From: an uncultured Tenacibaculum sp.
Lineage (GTDB): Bacteria; Bacteroidota; Bacteroidia; Flavobacteriales; Flavobacteriaceae
Reading direction: 5' to 3'
Assembly (NCBI RefSeq): GCF_947498805.1
Contig: NZ_CANMLT010000009.1
Coordinates: forward strand, 62,001 to 126,000
DNA length: 64,000 bases
Shown: positions 35,427-43,869 of the stretch, piece after piece
Position numbering within the stretch: position 1 is the stretch's first letter
Layout: every line of letters begins with the position of its first letter
Notes under the pieces: generated by a model
Databases searched by the model: none
What the model was told of the DNA's origin: nothing
What the model saw: only the letters and a program-made list of their open reading frames with translations
Made by a program: the position numbers and the translations under genes

Positions 35427-37074
35427 AATTCTAACCCCTTGGAAACGTTTTGTTGGTTTATTAAATCTTGAGAAAAAAGACACTTTTCAAATTGGTTATT
35501 ATGCCATTTTTGAAGGTATTGTGGCATTATCTCTTCCATTAGGAATACAAGCCATAATCAATTTGCTACAAGCAGCTCAGGTATCTGCTTCTTGGATAGT
35601 TCTGGTAGTGCTTGTTACTGGAGGTGTAGCTTTTAGTGGAGTTTTAAAACTTATGCAAATAAGAATTATAGAAACCATTCAACAACGCATATTTACCAGA
35701 GCATCTATTGAGTTGAGTTATCGATTTCCAAAAATAAAAATGAAGGAATTGGAAAATTATTATCCACCAGAATTAGCGAATAGATTCTTTGATACATTAA
35801 CTATTCAAAAAGGAATTTCAAAAGTTTTAATTGATGTTCCATCTGCATTTTTGCAGATTATTTTTGCCTTAATTTTACTTTCATTCTATCATCCATTTTT
35901 TATTGTATTTGGTATTCTTCTACTCTTATTAATTTATGTAGTATTTAAGTTTACTGCTGAAAAAGGTTTAGAAACTAGCTTGAAAGAATCTAAAAACAAA
36001 TACAAAGTTGCTCACTGGTTGCAGGAGATTGCTCGTACTATAATTAGTTTTAAGTTATCTGGAAAAACAACGTTAGCACTACAAAAAAGTGATGATCTTG
36101 TAAGTGAATATATACAATCTAGAGAAAGTCATTTTAAAGTATTACTTACACAATACATTCAAATGATAAGTTTTAAGGTAATTGTTACCGCTGGATTACT
36201 TTTAATTGGAGGTTTTCTTGTACTTAACCAACAAATGAATATCGGGCAATTTGTTGCTGCTGAAATCATTATTTTATTGGTTATTACTTCTGTTGAAAAA
36301 CTTATTCTAGGGCTGGAATCTTTTTATGATGTACTTACCTCTATTGAAAAACTAGGACAAGTAGTAGATAAGCCAATCGAATCTCAAAAAGGAACTAAAC
36401 TAGAAGATTTAGACTCTTTAGAAATTGAGATTCAAAACGCTAGTTATTCTTCTACCAATAAAGAAACACCAATTCTTAGTGATATTTCTTTTAAAATTAA
36501 CTCTAAGGATCGAATTTTAGTTCAAGGGAAAAGTAGTTCTGGAAAATCAAGTTTATTACAACTTATTGCGGGAGTTATAGAGCCTACTTCTGGGAACATT
36601 TTCGTTAACAATCTATCATTAAAAAGTCTATTGTTAAACGACTATAGATCAAACTTAGGATTATCACTTTCAGAAGAAACCCCTTTTGAAGGAACCATCC
36701 GTGAAAATATCACTTTTGGAGATCCAACAATTACAGACAAAGAGATATATGAAATGTTTGATGCTATTGGATTGTCATACTTCCTAAAACACCAACCTAA
36801 TGGGCTCGATACTTTTATTCAACCAGAAGGAAAATTAATTGGTTATACCATTGCTAAGAAAATCATTCTAGCAAGAGCCATGATTATCAAACCAAAACTA
36901 TTAATTCTTGAAGATCCATTAGATCAATTAGAGAAAGAGGAAGCTCAGAAAATCATCGATTATATTACAGATCCATCTAAACCTTGGAGCTTAATTATAG
37001 TAAGTAGTAACGATGCCTGGAAAAAGAAATGTAATAAACAAATAACACTTGTAAAAGGAGTTATTGTAAATTAA
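35413..37074 (+). CDS. ABC exporter half-transporter with degenerate ATPase domain
   Basis: 553 aa. Five to six membrane helices (about 25-300) of the type I exporter fold, without an N-terminal C39 peptidase domain, followed by a nucleotide-binding domain. Walker A is intact (GKSSSGKS, ~371-378), but other motifs depart from consensus. The Q-loop region reads SLSEETPFEGTIREN, with no Gln. The LSGGQ signature is replaced by LIGYTIAKK. Walker B reads LLILEDPLDQLE, with D and E exchanged. The H-loop His is Asn or Ser (IIVSSND). ATP hydrolysis is thus doubtful or differently organised. With HlyD and TolC partners it forms a type I secretion-like tripartite exporter. It overlaps tetR by 14 nt. 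Confidence 0.85.
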   Translation: MSENKILTPWKRFVGLLNLEKKDTFQIGYYAIFEGIVALSLPLGIQAIINLLQAAQVSASWIVLVVLVTGGVAFSGVLKLMQIRIIETIQQRIFTRASIELSYRFPKIKMKELENYYPPELANRFFDTLTIQKGISKVLIDVPSAFLQIIFALILLSFYHPFFIVFGILLLLLIYVVFKFTAEKGLETSLKESKNKYKVAHWLQEIARTIISFKLSGKTTLALQKSDDLVSEYIQSRESHFKVLLTQYIQMISFKVIVTAGLLLIGGFLVLNQQMNIGQFVAAEIIILLVITSVEKLILGLESFYDVLTSIEKLGQVVDKPIESQKGTKLEDLDSLEIEIQNASYSSTNKETPILSDISFKINSKDRILVQGKSSSGKSSLLQLIAGVIEPTSGNIFVNNLSLKSLLLNDYRSNLGLSLSEETPFEGTIRENITFGDPTITDKEIYEMFDAIGLSYFLKHQPNGLDTFIQPEGKLIGYTIAKKIILARAMIIKPKLLILEDPLDQLEKEEAQKIIDYITDPSKPWSLIIVSSNDAWKKKCNKQITLVKGVIVN

Positions 37075-37086
37075 AAAGACCTATAT

Positions 37087-38445
37087 ATGTTAAACATATC
37101 TAAGAATAGTATCTCACATTATGTAGATATCACTAAATTTAAGTCTGGCAAAGAAATATTCGCTAAAGAGCATCATAAACTCTTCAGGAAGTTTTTACTT
37201 GGTTTTTTAGTTGCTCTTATCATTATTTTATTTTTACCATGGACACAAAATGTTTCTAGTACAGGTAGAGTAACCACTTTAAAACCTAATCAACGTCCGC
37301 AAACTTTACAATCTCAAATACCGGGTAGAATTGAACAATGGTTTGTTCAGGAAGGAACTTTTGTAAAAAAGGGAGATACCATTTTAAGAATTTCTGAAGT
37401 AAAAAGCGATTATTTTGATAGTAAATTAACAGAACGAACTGGACAGCAATTAAACTCTAAAACTCGATCTGTAAAAGCCTATAACAATAAAGTAAATGCC
37501 TTAAAAAAACAGATTGGTGCCTTGCAAAATGAACGCGTTTTAAAACTGGAGCAAGCTAAAAACAAACTTCAACAAACTTATTTAAAAGTAAAAACAGACA
37601 GCATCGATCTAGAAGCGGCTAAAATAAAACAGCAAATTGCCAAAACTCAATTTGACCGAACTGTTATGTTAGAAAAAGAAGGACTAAAAGCAGTAAAGGA
37701 TGTAGAAGAAAAAAGAGCCAAGCTACAAGAACAATCCGCCAAATTGGTTTCTCAAGAAAACAAACTTTTAAATACTCGAAACAATGTTTTAAATGCTCAA
37801 ATTGCTATCAATAGTATTCAAGCATCTTATACCGATAAAATATCGAAAGCCGAGAGTAATTTGTATACCGCAGAATCCAATGCTTTAGATGCCGAAGTTC
37901 AAGTATCAAAACTAGAAACAAGTTTATCTAATTATAGTAAAAGAAGCTCTTTACTATATGTTACAGCTCCACAAGATGGATATATTAACAAAGCAATTAA
38001 AACAGGTATTGGAGAAACCTTTAAAGAAGGTGAAGCTTTGGTTAAGATAATGCCTGCTAATTATGACTTAGCAGTAGAAATGTTTATTGAACCAATAGAT
38101 TTACCACTAATTCACATTAATGAAGAAGTTCGTGTACAATTCGATGGATGGCCTGCAATAGTTTTTAGTGGTTGGCCGAATGCTTCTTATGGTACTTATA
38201 GCGCTAAAGTAGTAGCTATAGAAAACTTTATAAGCGACAACGGAAAGTATAGAGTTTTAATTGTTCCTAATAATCCTTCTCAACCATGGCCAAAAGCTAT
38301 ACGAGTTGGTTCTGGAGCTAAAACCATAGCATTATTAGAAAATGTTCCAATCTGGTTTGAATTATGGAGACAAATAAACAGTTTCCCTCCTAATTTTTAT
38401 CAACCTAAAAAAGACACTAACGAAAAAGTAAAGAAGAAGAAATAA
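37087..38445 (+). CDS. HlyD-family periplasmic adaptor
   Basis: 452 aa. One N-terminal membrane helix (FLLGFLVALIIILFLPW, about 37-56), a biotinyl/lipoyl half-motif (RIEQWFVQEGTFVKKGDTILRI), a long coiled-coil hairpin (about 105-295), the second lipoyl half (VTAPQDGYINKAIKTGIGETFKEGEALVKI) and a beta-barrel domain. Links the inner-membrane ABC protein to the TolC channel. It starts 12 nt after the ABC gene, and its stop overlaps the TolC start by one base (TAATG). The absence of a pump other than the degenerate ABC protein suggests that the two form one complex. Confidence 0.93.
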   Translation: MLNISKNSISHYVDITKFKSGKEIFAKEHHKLFRKFLLGFLVALIIILFLPWTQNVSSTGRVTTLKPNQRPQTLQSQIPGRIEQWFVQEGTFVKKGDTILRISEVKSDYFDSKLTERTGQQLNSKTRSVKAYNNKVNALKKQIGALQNERVLKLEQAKNKLQQTYLKVKTDSIDLEAAKIKQQIAKTQFDRTVMLEKEGLKAVKDVEEKRAKLQEQSAKLVSQENKLLNTRNNVLNAQIAINSIQASYTDKISKAESNLYTAESNALDAEVQVSKLETSLSNYSKRSSLLYVTAPQDGYINKAIKTGIGETFKEGEALVKIMPANYDLAVEMFIEPIDLPLIHINEEVRVQFDGWPAIVFSGWPNASYGTYSAKVVAIENFISDNGKYRVLIVPNNPSQPWPKAIRVGSGAKTIALLENVPIWFELWRQINSFPPNFYQPKKDTNEKVKKKK

Positions 38446-39845
38446 TGAAGTTAAAGATTTTACTTGTTCCATTTTTACTCCTATGCTTTCAAGCAAGCTC
38501 TCAAAATGCTGAATTAGATCAATTGAGTTTGGAAGAGTACTTAGGGTATGTAAAGAAGTATCATCCTGTAATTAAACAGGCCAAACTAATTACCAGTACA
38601 AATGAAGCTAAACTATTAAAAGCGAGAGGTGCTTTTGATCCTAAAATAGAAGTAGATTTCGAAAAAAAAGAGTTTAAAAACACTGAATATTTTGAAAAGC
38701 TAAATTCTGTTTTTAAAATCCCAACTTGGTATGGAATTGAGTTGAAAGGTAGCTATGAAAACAACTCTGGTCAATATTTGAATCCAGAATTAAACACTCC
38801 TGATAATGGATTGTACAATGTTGGTATTTCGGTATCATTAGCTAAAAACTTATTTATCAATAAAAGAATGGCTACATTAAAACAAGCCAAACTCTATTTA
38901 AAGCAAGGAAAATTAGAGCAACAGTTATTGGTTAATAATATTCTTTTTGATGCTATTGACGCTTATTTAAATTGGACAAAATACCATCAGAGTTATGAAA
39001 CCTTTAAACGTTTTAACAACAATGCTCAGTTTAGATTAGAGAATGTAGTTAAAAGTTATAAAGCAGGAGACAAACCGGCTGTTGATACTTTAGAAGCCCG
39101 TATTAATTTAGATAGTAGAAAATTAGATTTAGAAAAAGCTCGAATCAAATATGTAAAATCTACTTTAGAGTTATCGAATCATTTATGGATTGGAGAAAAC
39201 ACCCCTTTGACTTTAAGAGAAAATATCAGGCCTACTTCAGATACTTTTTCAAAGATTAAAATTTTATTAGATAATTCTATAGGAAGTACATCCATCATAA
39301 TTGAAGAGCATCCGAAGCTAAAACTTTTAGAATTAAAGCGAAAAAATCTTCAAATAGAGAAAAGATTAAAGATTAACAATCTATTACCTAAAGTAGATTT
39401 TCAATACAATCTCTTAAGTTCAAACGTAGACAATTTTGATTCTTTTAAAGCTTCCAACTATAAAAAATCTCTTCAAGTAAGTATTCCGCTGTTCTTAAGA
39501 AAATCTCGAGGTGATTTACGATTAGCTAAAGTAAAATTACAGGACATTGATTTTGAAATTGCTTCAACAAAAACTGTTCTTTTAAATAAAATAAAAGCTA
39601 CAGAGCAAGAAATAGCATCTTTAGAAACACAAAATAATATTCTAAATAATCTTGTAAACGATTATAATAGTATTGTAAAAAGCGAAGAAAGAAAATTTTC
39701 TTTAGGAGAGAGTTCTGTATTTTTAATTAATTACCGAGAGGTAAAATTGATAGAAACGCAATTAAAAGAAATTGAAAACAATTACAAATTCGCAAAAACG
39801 CACAGTAAGTTTTTCAAATTACTTGGAAAACTAGATACGTTATAA
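38445..39845 (+). CDS. TolC-family outer membrane efflux protein
   Basis: 466 aa. Signal peptide MKLKILLVPFLLLCFQASSQ. The repeated long helices (LEEYLGYVKKYHPVIKQAKLI; QLRLENVVKSYKAGDKPAVDTLEARINLDS-type segments) and short strands correspond to the outer-membrane factor fold that trimerises into a channel-tunnel. There is no lipobox. It is the last gene of the tetR-ABC-HlyD-TolC operon. Its 3' end overlaps that of the convergent 368-aa membrane protein by 6 nt, so the two converging units share no space for a terminator. Confidence 0.92.
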   Translation: MKLKILLVPFLLLCFQASSQNAELDQLSLEEYLGYVKKYHPVIKQAKLITSTNEAKLLKARGAFDPKIEVDFEKKEFKNTEYFEKLNSVFKIPTWYGIELKGSYENNSGQYLNPELNTPDNGLYNVGISVSLAKNLFINKRMATLKQAKLYLKQGKLEQQLLVNNILFDAIDAYLNWTKYHQSYETFKRFNNNAQFRLENVVKSYKAGDKPAVDTLEARINLDSRKLDLEKARIKYVKSTLELSNHLWIGENTPLTLRENIRPTSDTFSKIKILLDNSIGSTSIIIEEHPKLKLLELKRKNLQIEKRLKINNLLPKVDFQYNLLSSNVDNFDSFKASNYKKSLQVSIPLFLRKSRGDLRLAKVKLQDIDFEIASTKTVLLNKIKATEQEIASLETQNNILNNLVNDYNSIVKSEERKFSLGESSVFLINYREVKLIETQLKEIENNYKFAKTHSKFFKLLGKLDTL

Positions 39846-40946
39846 CTCTCTTTCGAACTCTTTTAATAGAGCTTGATCAAATGATATATATTCTGGTAGT
39901 ATACGCAAGCGATATTTACTTTCACCTATAAAAGTAATTAAATCCTTGCGTTCTAGTTTATTTTCTTCTTCTAAGACAAGTATTGTGTTGATATTGTCTA
40001 TTATTCTAGTTAAATAAGTCTGGCTTTTAATTTCTCCACCAGAATTCACAACTATTGACTGCTTATCTGCAGCTAAATACTTTCTTCTATAAGCAAAGTT
40101 TAAAAGGTTCTTGTATTGAGTAGTTTTTGATCCAAAATCAATTTTCTCATTAATAATTCCTTTTGAAGGAATACTTAACTGAATCAACGACCAATCTAAA
40201 AAACTTATTTTCATTTCATTGGGTTTAGGCATACTAGCCAACTGAATTACCCAGCTCGTTGCTAACACCAAAAAAACAGACACCAATGAAGTTTTCGCAA
40301 TGATACGAATTAGTTGATTGACAAAATCATTATCTAATCCAACAAACACATCCGATAATTGCGATATAAACAATAAGGCTATTGCTATGATAGAAATAAA
40401 CGCTACTAATTTCAAATCTCTATGCATAAAAGTTCTATAAAAAGATACCCCCATTAGAAAACACAAAAACGTAGTTAGTAATACGTCTGGAATAGAAACT
40501 ATTTTCACGCCAGAGACTACCTTATTTCCTAACACAGATGAAAGTAGTAGTGTAATAGCGGCAACAGCAACAATAATTATAGCAATAATCTTAGCGTTCT
40601 TTTCATTTCTGTAAATAAATTTTGGAGCGTCATACACGTAATACAAAGCCAATAACCAAAACAAATTATTAATAGTAGACAGTATATTTATACCTATTTG
40701 ATTTAGTAATGTATCTTGAAAAGAGAAGTAATTCACTATAAAAGCCCAAGTTCCAGAAACCACCCAGACAAGCATACCAAAGCTAAAATACAACAACCCT
40801 CGATCTACTCTTTTTATCGAATTCCCCTCTTCCAGAACGGCGCTAAAGCGCTTTCTAATATTATAATAAATAGCTAGTAACAACACAGCTCCAATGAATG
40901 ATATACAAATATGTGATAAGTTATGGAACTGTGTTACTTCTGTCAT
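39840..40946 (-). CDS. Multi-pass membrane protein of unknown function, end of kynurenine cluster
   Basis: 368 aa, family not recognised. Seven or eight membrane helices occupy residues ~10-235 (HICISFIGAVLLLAIYYNI, GLLYFSFGMLVWVVSGTW, LFWLLALYYVY, IIAIIIVAVAAITLLL, and so on), with an amphipathic stretch before a ~130-residue cytoplasmic domain starting near DWSLIQLSIPSKG. That domain contains charged helices (LVLEEENKLERKDLITFIG) but no kinase, GGDEF or nucleotide motif that I can see. It begins on the base after the ACMSD stop, so it is co-transcribed with the catabolic genes. A sensory or transport role for pathway compounds is inferred from location only. Confidence 0.6.
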   Translation of the reverse strand: MTEVTQFHNLSHICISFIGAVLLLAIYYNIRKRFSAVLEEGNSIKRVDRGLLYFSFGMLVWVVSGTWAFIVNYFSFQDTLLNQIGINILSTINNLFWLLALYYVYDAPKFIYRNEKNAKIIAIIIVAVAAITLLLSSVLGNKVVSGVKIVSIPDVLLTTFLCFLMGVSFYRTFMHRDLKLVAFISIIAIALLFISQLSDVFVGLDNDFVNQLIRIIAKTSLVSVFLVLATSWVIQLASMPKPNEMKISFLDWSLIQLSIPSKGIINEKIDFGSKTTQYKNLLNFAYRRKYLAADKQSIVVNSGGEIKSQTYLTRIIDNINTILVLEEENKLERKDLITFIGESKYRLRILPEYISFDQALLKEFEREL

Positions 40947-42029
40947 CTATTGTAAAATTTTATTGACTAAATTTTGTTTTGCTTTTTCATCATCTCCATA
41001 CAACCATTGTAATACATTATCTTCCCACATCTCATCTTTCTGCTGTTCATTGATAATACTTCTATCAATTGCTAAATCTAAGATTTTTCCTGGATATGAC
41101 GATTGTTTATCACTCTCCATTTCTCCCAATGGATATGGATCATCTAATCCTATAAGCACTTGACTTGCCCCTTGGTTTTTTATCAACAAATCTAAAGAAC
41201 CTGTATCATGTACCAAGGTATCAAAGAAAATATTTTTATGCCCTACTGCTTTTCTTGGATGACTTTTTCCTTCAAACAAATCAGGCCTACCATCAAAACC
41301 TTGAATACGACGACCTAAATTCATTTGAGCCAACTGTCCTCCATGTGCAAAACAAATTCGCATATTTGGATACTTTTCATAGTATCCATTTAGTGTTAAG
41401 AAATGATATGCATCTGCACATTGTGCTAGCATCCAAATCAAATGAAAACGCCATGAGGTATTTTGCAGTTTGATAAACTTTTCTCCATCATATGGGTGAA
41501 TCTCAACTGCCAAGTTATATTTATTAGCTAGTTCGAAAATAGGTTCATTCTCTTCATCAAAAATACAACGCCAAGTACCAATGGTATCCATGTAATGCGT
41601 AGGCAAACATAACAGACGCATCCCTAACACCTCAACACAGCGTTCTATTTCCCATAACGCTCCTCTAACAAAACCAGGGTGCACCACAAATCCACAAGTA
41701 AACTTATTTGGATTATCATGTTGCACACGTGCATTAAAATCGTTTTGAAAACGTAAAGCCTGTTTCATCTCTTCTAAGCGCAAACCATTTCCATAAAGCT
41801 GTGATAAATTTAAAACTACTGCATGGTCAATTTTAAAATGCTCCATCCAAGCTAGTTTTTCTTCTAAAAAGAAACTTGAGTCTGTTACTGGTCGACTCCA
41901 ATCTTTTTGAAGCATGTATTTTCTGTCTTTATCCACCCAAAAAATTCCTTTATCTTTCATGTATTGAGGAATTTCTTCTGGATAAGGAAGTAAATGTGAA
42001 TGTCCGTTTATTCTTAGTTTACGTTTCAT
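40947..42029 (-). CDS. 2-amino-3-carboxymuconate-6-semialdehyde decarboxylase-like amidohydrolase (ACMSD)
   Basis: 360 aa, amidohydrolase superfamily. ACMSD decarboxylates the ring-opened product of 3-hydroxyanthranilate to 2-aminomuconate semialdehyde, diverting it from quinolinate. Zinc-site features: the N-terminal NGHSHLLPYP (HxH), HPYDGEKF, CFAHGGQLAQMNLGRRI and GLDDPYPLG (terminal Asp). The PYPEEIPQY and NLSQLYGNGL segments resemble ACMSDs. Its neighbours HAAO, an AMSDH-type dehydrogenase and a RidA-type deaminase make the assignment strong. It lies 1 nt after the thioesterase gene. Confidence 0.9.
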   Translation of the reverse strand: MKRKLRINGHSHLLPYPEEIPQYMKDKGIFWVDKDRKYMLQKDWSRPVTDSSFFLEEKLAWMEHFKIDHAVVLNLSQLYGNGLRLEEMKQALRFQNDFNARVQHDNPNKFTCGFVVHPGFVRGALWEIERCVEVLGMRLLCLPTHYMDTIGTWRCIFDEENEPIFELANKYNLAVEIHPYDGEKFIKLQNTSWRFHLIWMLAQCADAYHFLTLNGYYEKYPNMRICFAHGGQLAQMNLGRRIQGFDGRPDLFEGKSHPRKAVGHKNIFFDTLVHDTGSLDLLIKNQGASQVLIGLDDPYPLGEMESDKQSSYPGKILDLAIDRSIINEQQKDEMWEDNVLQWLYGDDEKAKQNLVNKILQ

Positions 42030-42030
42030 T

Positions 42031-42438
42031 TTAGTTGGTTTGTTTTAAGGAAATCATTGTTCCTTGCATTGTTGTATATAATATCTCTTCCTTTTCATCT
42101 GTAACTTTTGCTTCACAAAAAACTAAAGTTCTTCCACTTTTAACAACACGACCTGTAGCAATAATAACATCTGCTTTGGCCGGACGTAAAAGATTGGTTT
42201 TAAATTCTACCGATAGTACATCAGAACCTTCTTCCATAGTAGTCAGTGCTGCATAACCACAAGCCACATCCATAATACTTGTAAGTACCCCAGCATGAAA
42301 AAAACCATGTTGTTGTGTTAACCCATCATTCTTTTTACATCGTATTTTGAGTAATCCTTTTTCGATATGAATAATTTCAGCTCCTAAGGTTTTCATAAAA
42401 CCTTGTTTTAAAAAACTTTCTTTTGCCGCTTCAATCAT
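42031..42438 (-). CDS. PaaI-type hotdog thioesterase
   Basis: 135 aa, a single hotdog domain. The catalytic region QQHGFFHAGVLTSIMDVACGYAAL carries the HAG motif and the Asp of the PaaI family; DVLSVEFKTNLLRPAKAD forms the next strand. PaaI enzymes hydrolyse aromatic or hydroxylated acyl-CoA thioesters. No CoA ester is known in the kynurenine-to-aminomuconate steps, so it may serve a downstream branch or release trapped CoA. It overlaps the 3-hydroxyanthranilate dioxygenase stop by 1 nt and is followed 1 nt later by ACMSD. Confidence 0.85.
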   Translation of the reverse strand: MIEAAKESFLKQGFMKTLGAEIIHIEKGLLKIRCKKNDGLTQQHGFFHAGVLTSIMDVACGYAALTTMEEGSDVLSVEFKTNLLRPAKADVIIATGRVVKSGRTLVFCEAKVTDEKEEILYTTMQGTMISLKQTN

Positions 42439-42968
42439 TATTTCACCTTATTCGGAGCTTCCATTACGGTACCACAATTAGCACAAGTACATTTTGCTCT
42501 ATCTGAGTAATATTTATCGAAAATAATAGGCATGTCTGTTTCAATATTATCTAAAGCAAATTCTTCTCTATACAATGGTGTTCCACAATTTTCACAATAC
42601 CATTCTAAAGCATCCATCATACCTTCAGCTCTTGGGTACTCTATTACTAAACCAACAGTATTTGCTTTTCGTTGAGGAGAATGTGGAACTTTTCCTGGTA
42701 ACAAGTAAATATCTCCTTCCTTGATTTCAACATCAACCATTTCTCCATTATCATCAATAATCTTTAATACCATATCACCTTCTACTTGATAGAAAAACTC
42801 AGGTGTTTCGTTATAATGATAATCTTTACGATTATTAGGTCCTCCAACTACCATTACTATATATTCACCATCTTTCCATACTTGTTTATTTCCAACAGGT
42901 GGTTTTAGTAAATGACGATGTTCATCTATCCATTTTTTAAAATTCAAAGGTTGTACTAGCTTACTCAT
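42438..42968 (-). CDS. 3-hydroxyanthranilate 3,4-dioxygenase
   Basis: 176 aa. Opens 3-hydroxyanthranilate to 2-amino-3-carboxymuconate semialdehyde with Fe(II) and O2. Cupin iron ligands fit H51, E57 (HYNETPEFFYQVEGD) and H96 (GKVPHSPQR). The bacterial-type C-terminal rubredoxin-like metal site is present as two CxxC pairs, C125/C128 (YCENCGT) and C162/C165 (CTCANCGT). Length and motifs match bacterial HAAO/NbaC. It lies 13 nt downstream of the SDR gene and overlaps the thioesterase by one base. Confidence 0.95.
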   Translation of the reverse strand: MSKLVQPLNFKKWIDEHRHLLKPPVGNKQVWKDGEYIVMVVGGPNNRKDYHYNETPEFFYQVEGDMVLKIIDDNGEMVDVEIKEGDIYLLPGKVPHSPQRKANTVGLVIEYPRAEGMMDALEWYCENCGTPLYREEFALDNIETDMPIIFDKYYSDRAKCTCANCGTVMEAPNKVK

Positions 42969-42981
42969 GATTGTTTAGATT

Positions 42982-43758
42982 TTATAATGATTTTGTTCTT
43001 CCTCCGTCTACAGGAACATTAATTCCGTTAATAAAACTTGCTTTTTCACTTGCTAAAAACACCACTGCATTTGCTATCTCTTCAGGCTGAGCAAATCGTT
43101 TTGCTGGTGATGCGTTCTTCATTGTCTCAGCAACCTCTTCAACAGATTTTCCTGTCTTTTTAGCTTTATTATTGATTATTTCATTTAAACGCTCCGTTCC
43201 AGTTGCTCCAGGCAATACATTGTTTACCGTTATACTATACTGTCCTAATTCATTTGCCAATGTTTTTGACCAATTAGCTACAGCGCCACGAATGGTATTT
43301 GATACCCCTAAACCATCTAAAGGTTGTTTTACAGAGGTAGATATTACATTGATCACTCTACCATACCCTGCTTCTTTCATAAATGGCACCAATGCTTGTA
43401 CCAATACATGATTGCATTTTAAATGTTGTGTAAAAGCTCTTTCAAACTCATCTAATTGTGCATTAAAAACTGGTCCGCCTGCAGGTCCTCCAGTATTGTT
43501 TACTAGAATATGAAAATTCAAATTAGAAGCTTCTATTTTCTCTTTTAATTCTAATGGATTAGAGAAATCCGCAATGATATAATCATGACGTTGTCCGTTA
43601 TTTGGCAATTCAGCTAAAACTGCTTTTAGCTTTTCTTCATTTCGAGCTATCAATGTAACATTTGCTCCTTCTTCTGCTAACTGAATTGCAGATGCCTTCC
43701 CTATTCCTTGTGTACTACCGCAAACTAATGCGTTTTTATGTTGTAATCCTAAATTCAT
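42982..43758 (-). CDS. SDR-family protein lacking the YxxxK catalytic pair
   Basis: 258 aa. A Rossmann fold with a variant glycine motif GSTQGIGKA (14-22) and LVNNTGGPAGGP (85-96). At the active site the Ser is present (S140, NVISTSV). The residues aligned to catalytic Tyr and Lys are S153 and R157 (GVSNTIRGAVANW), at the correct 13-residue spacing. Some annotated SDRs share an SNxxR motif, so this may be a divergent subgroup with altered chemistry rather than a dead enzyme. The C-terminus is FINGINVPVDGGRTKSL. Within this operon it may reduce or bind a pathway intermediate; the substrate is unknown. Copy A of an intergenic repeat lies just upstream. Confidence 0.85.
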   Translation of the reverse strand: MNLGLQHKNALVCGSTQGIGKASAIQLAEEGANVTLIARNEEKLKAVLAELPNNGQRHDYIIADFSNPLELKEKIEASNLNFHILVNNTGGPAGGPVFNAQLDEFERAFTQHLKCNHVLVQALVPFMKEAGYGRVINVISTSVKQPLDGLGVSNTIRGAVANWSKTLANELGQYSITVNNVLPGATGTERLNEIINNKAKKTGKSVEEVAETMKNASPAKRFAQPEEIANAVVFLASEKASFINGINVPVDGGRTKSL

Positions 43759-43760
43759 AT

Positions 43761-43799
43761 TAAGCCCCTCCTAGCCTCCCCAAAGGGAAGGAACTCTTA
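43761..43799. repeat. Intergenic repeat, copy A
   Basis: TAAGCCCCTCCTAGCCTCCC, then CAAAGGGAAGGAACTCTTA. A pyrimidine-rich half is followed by a partly complementary purine-rich half (CTCCCCAAAGGGAAG). Closely matches copy B at 46435. It sits between the SDR start and the aldehyde dehydrogenase stop. Confidence 0.6.
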
Positions 43800-43869
43800 T
43801 CTGGGTGGATAATCGTTTTTATTATTATTATTTTTCTACTTACTTCTTCTCATTTAGAGAATATAAGTA

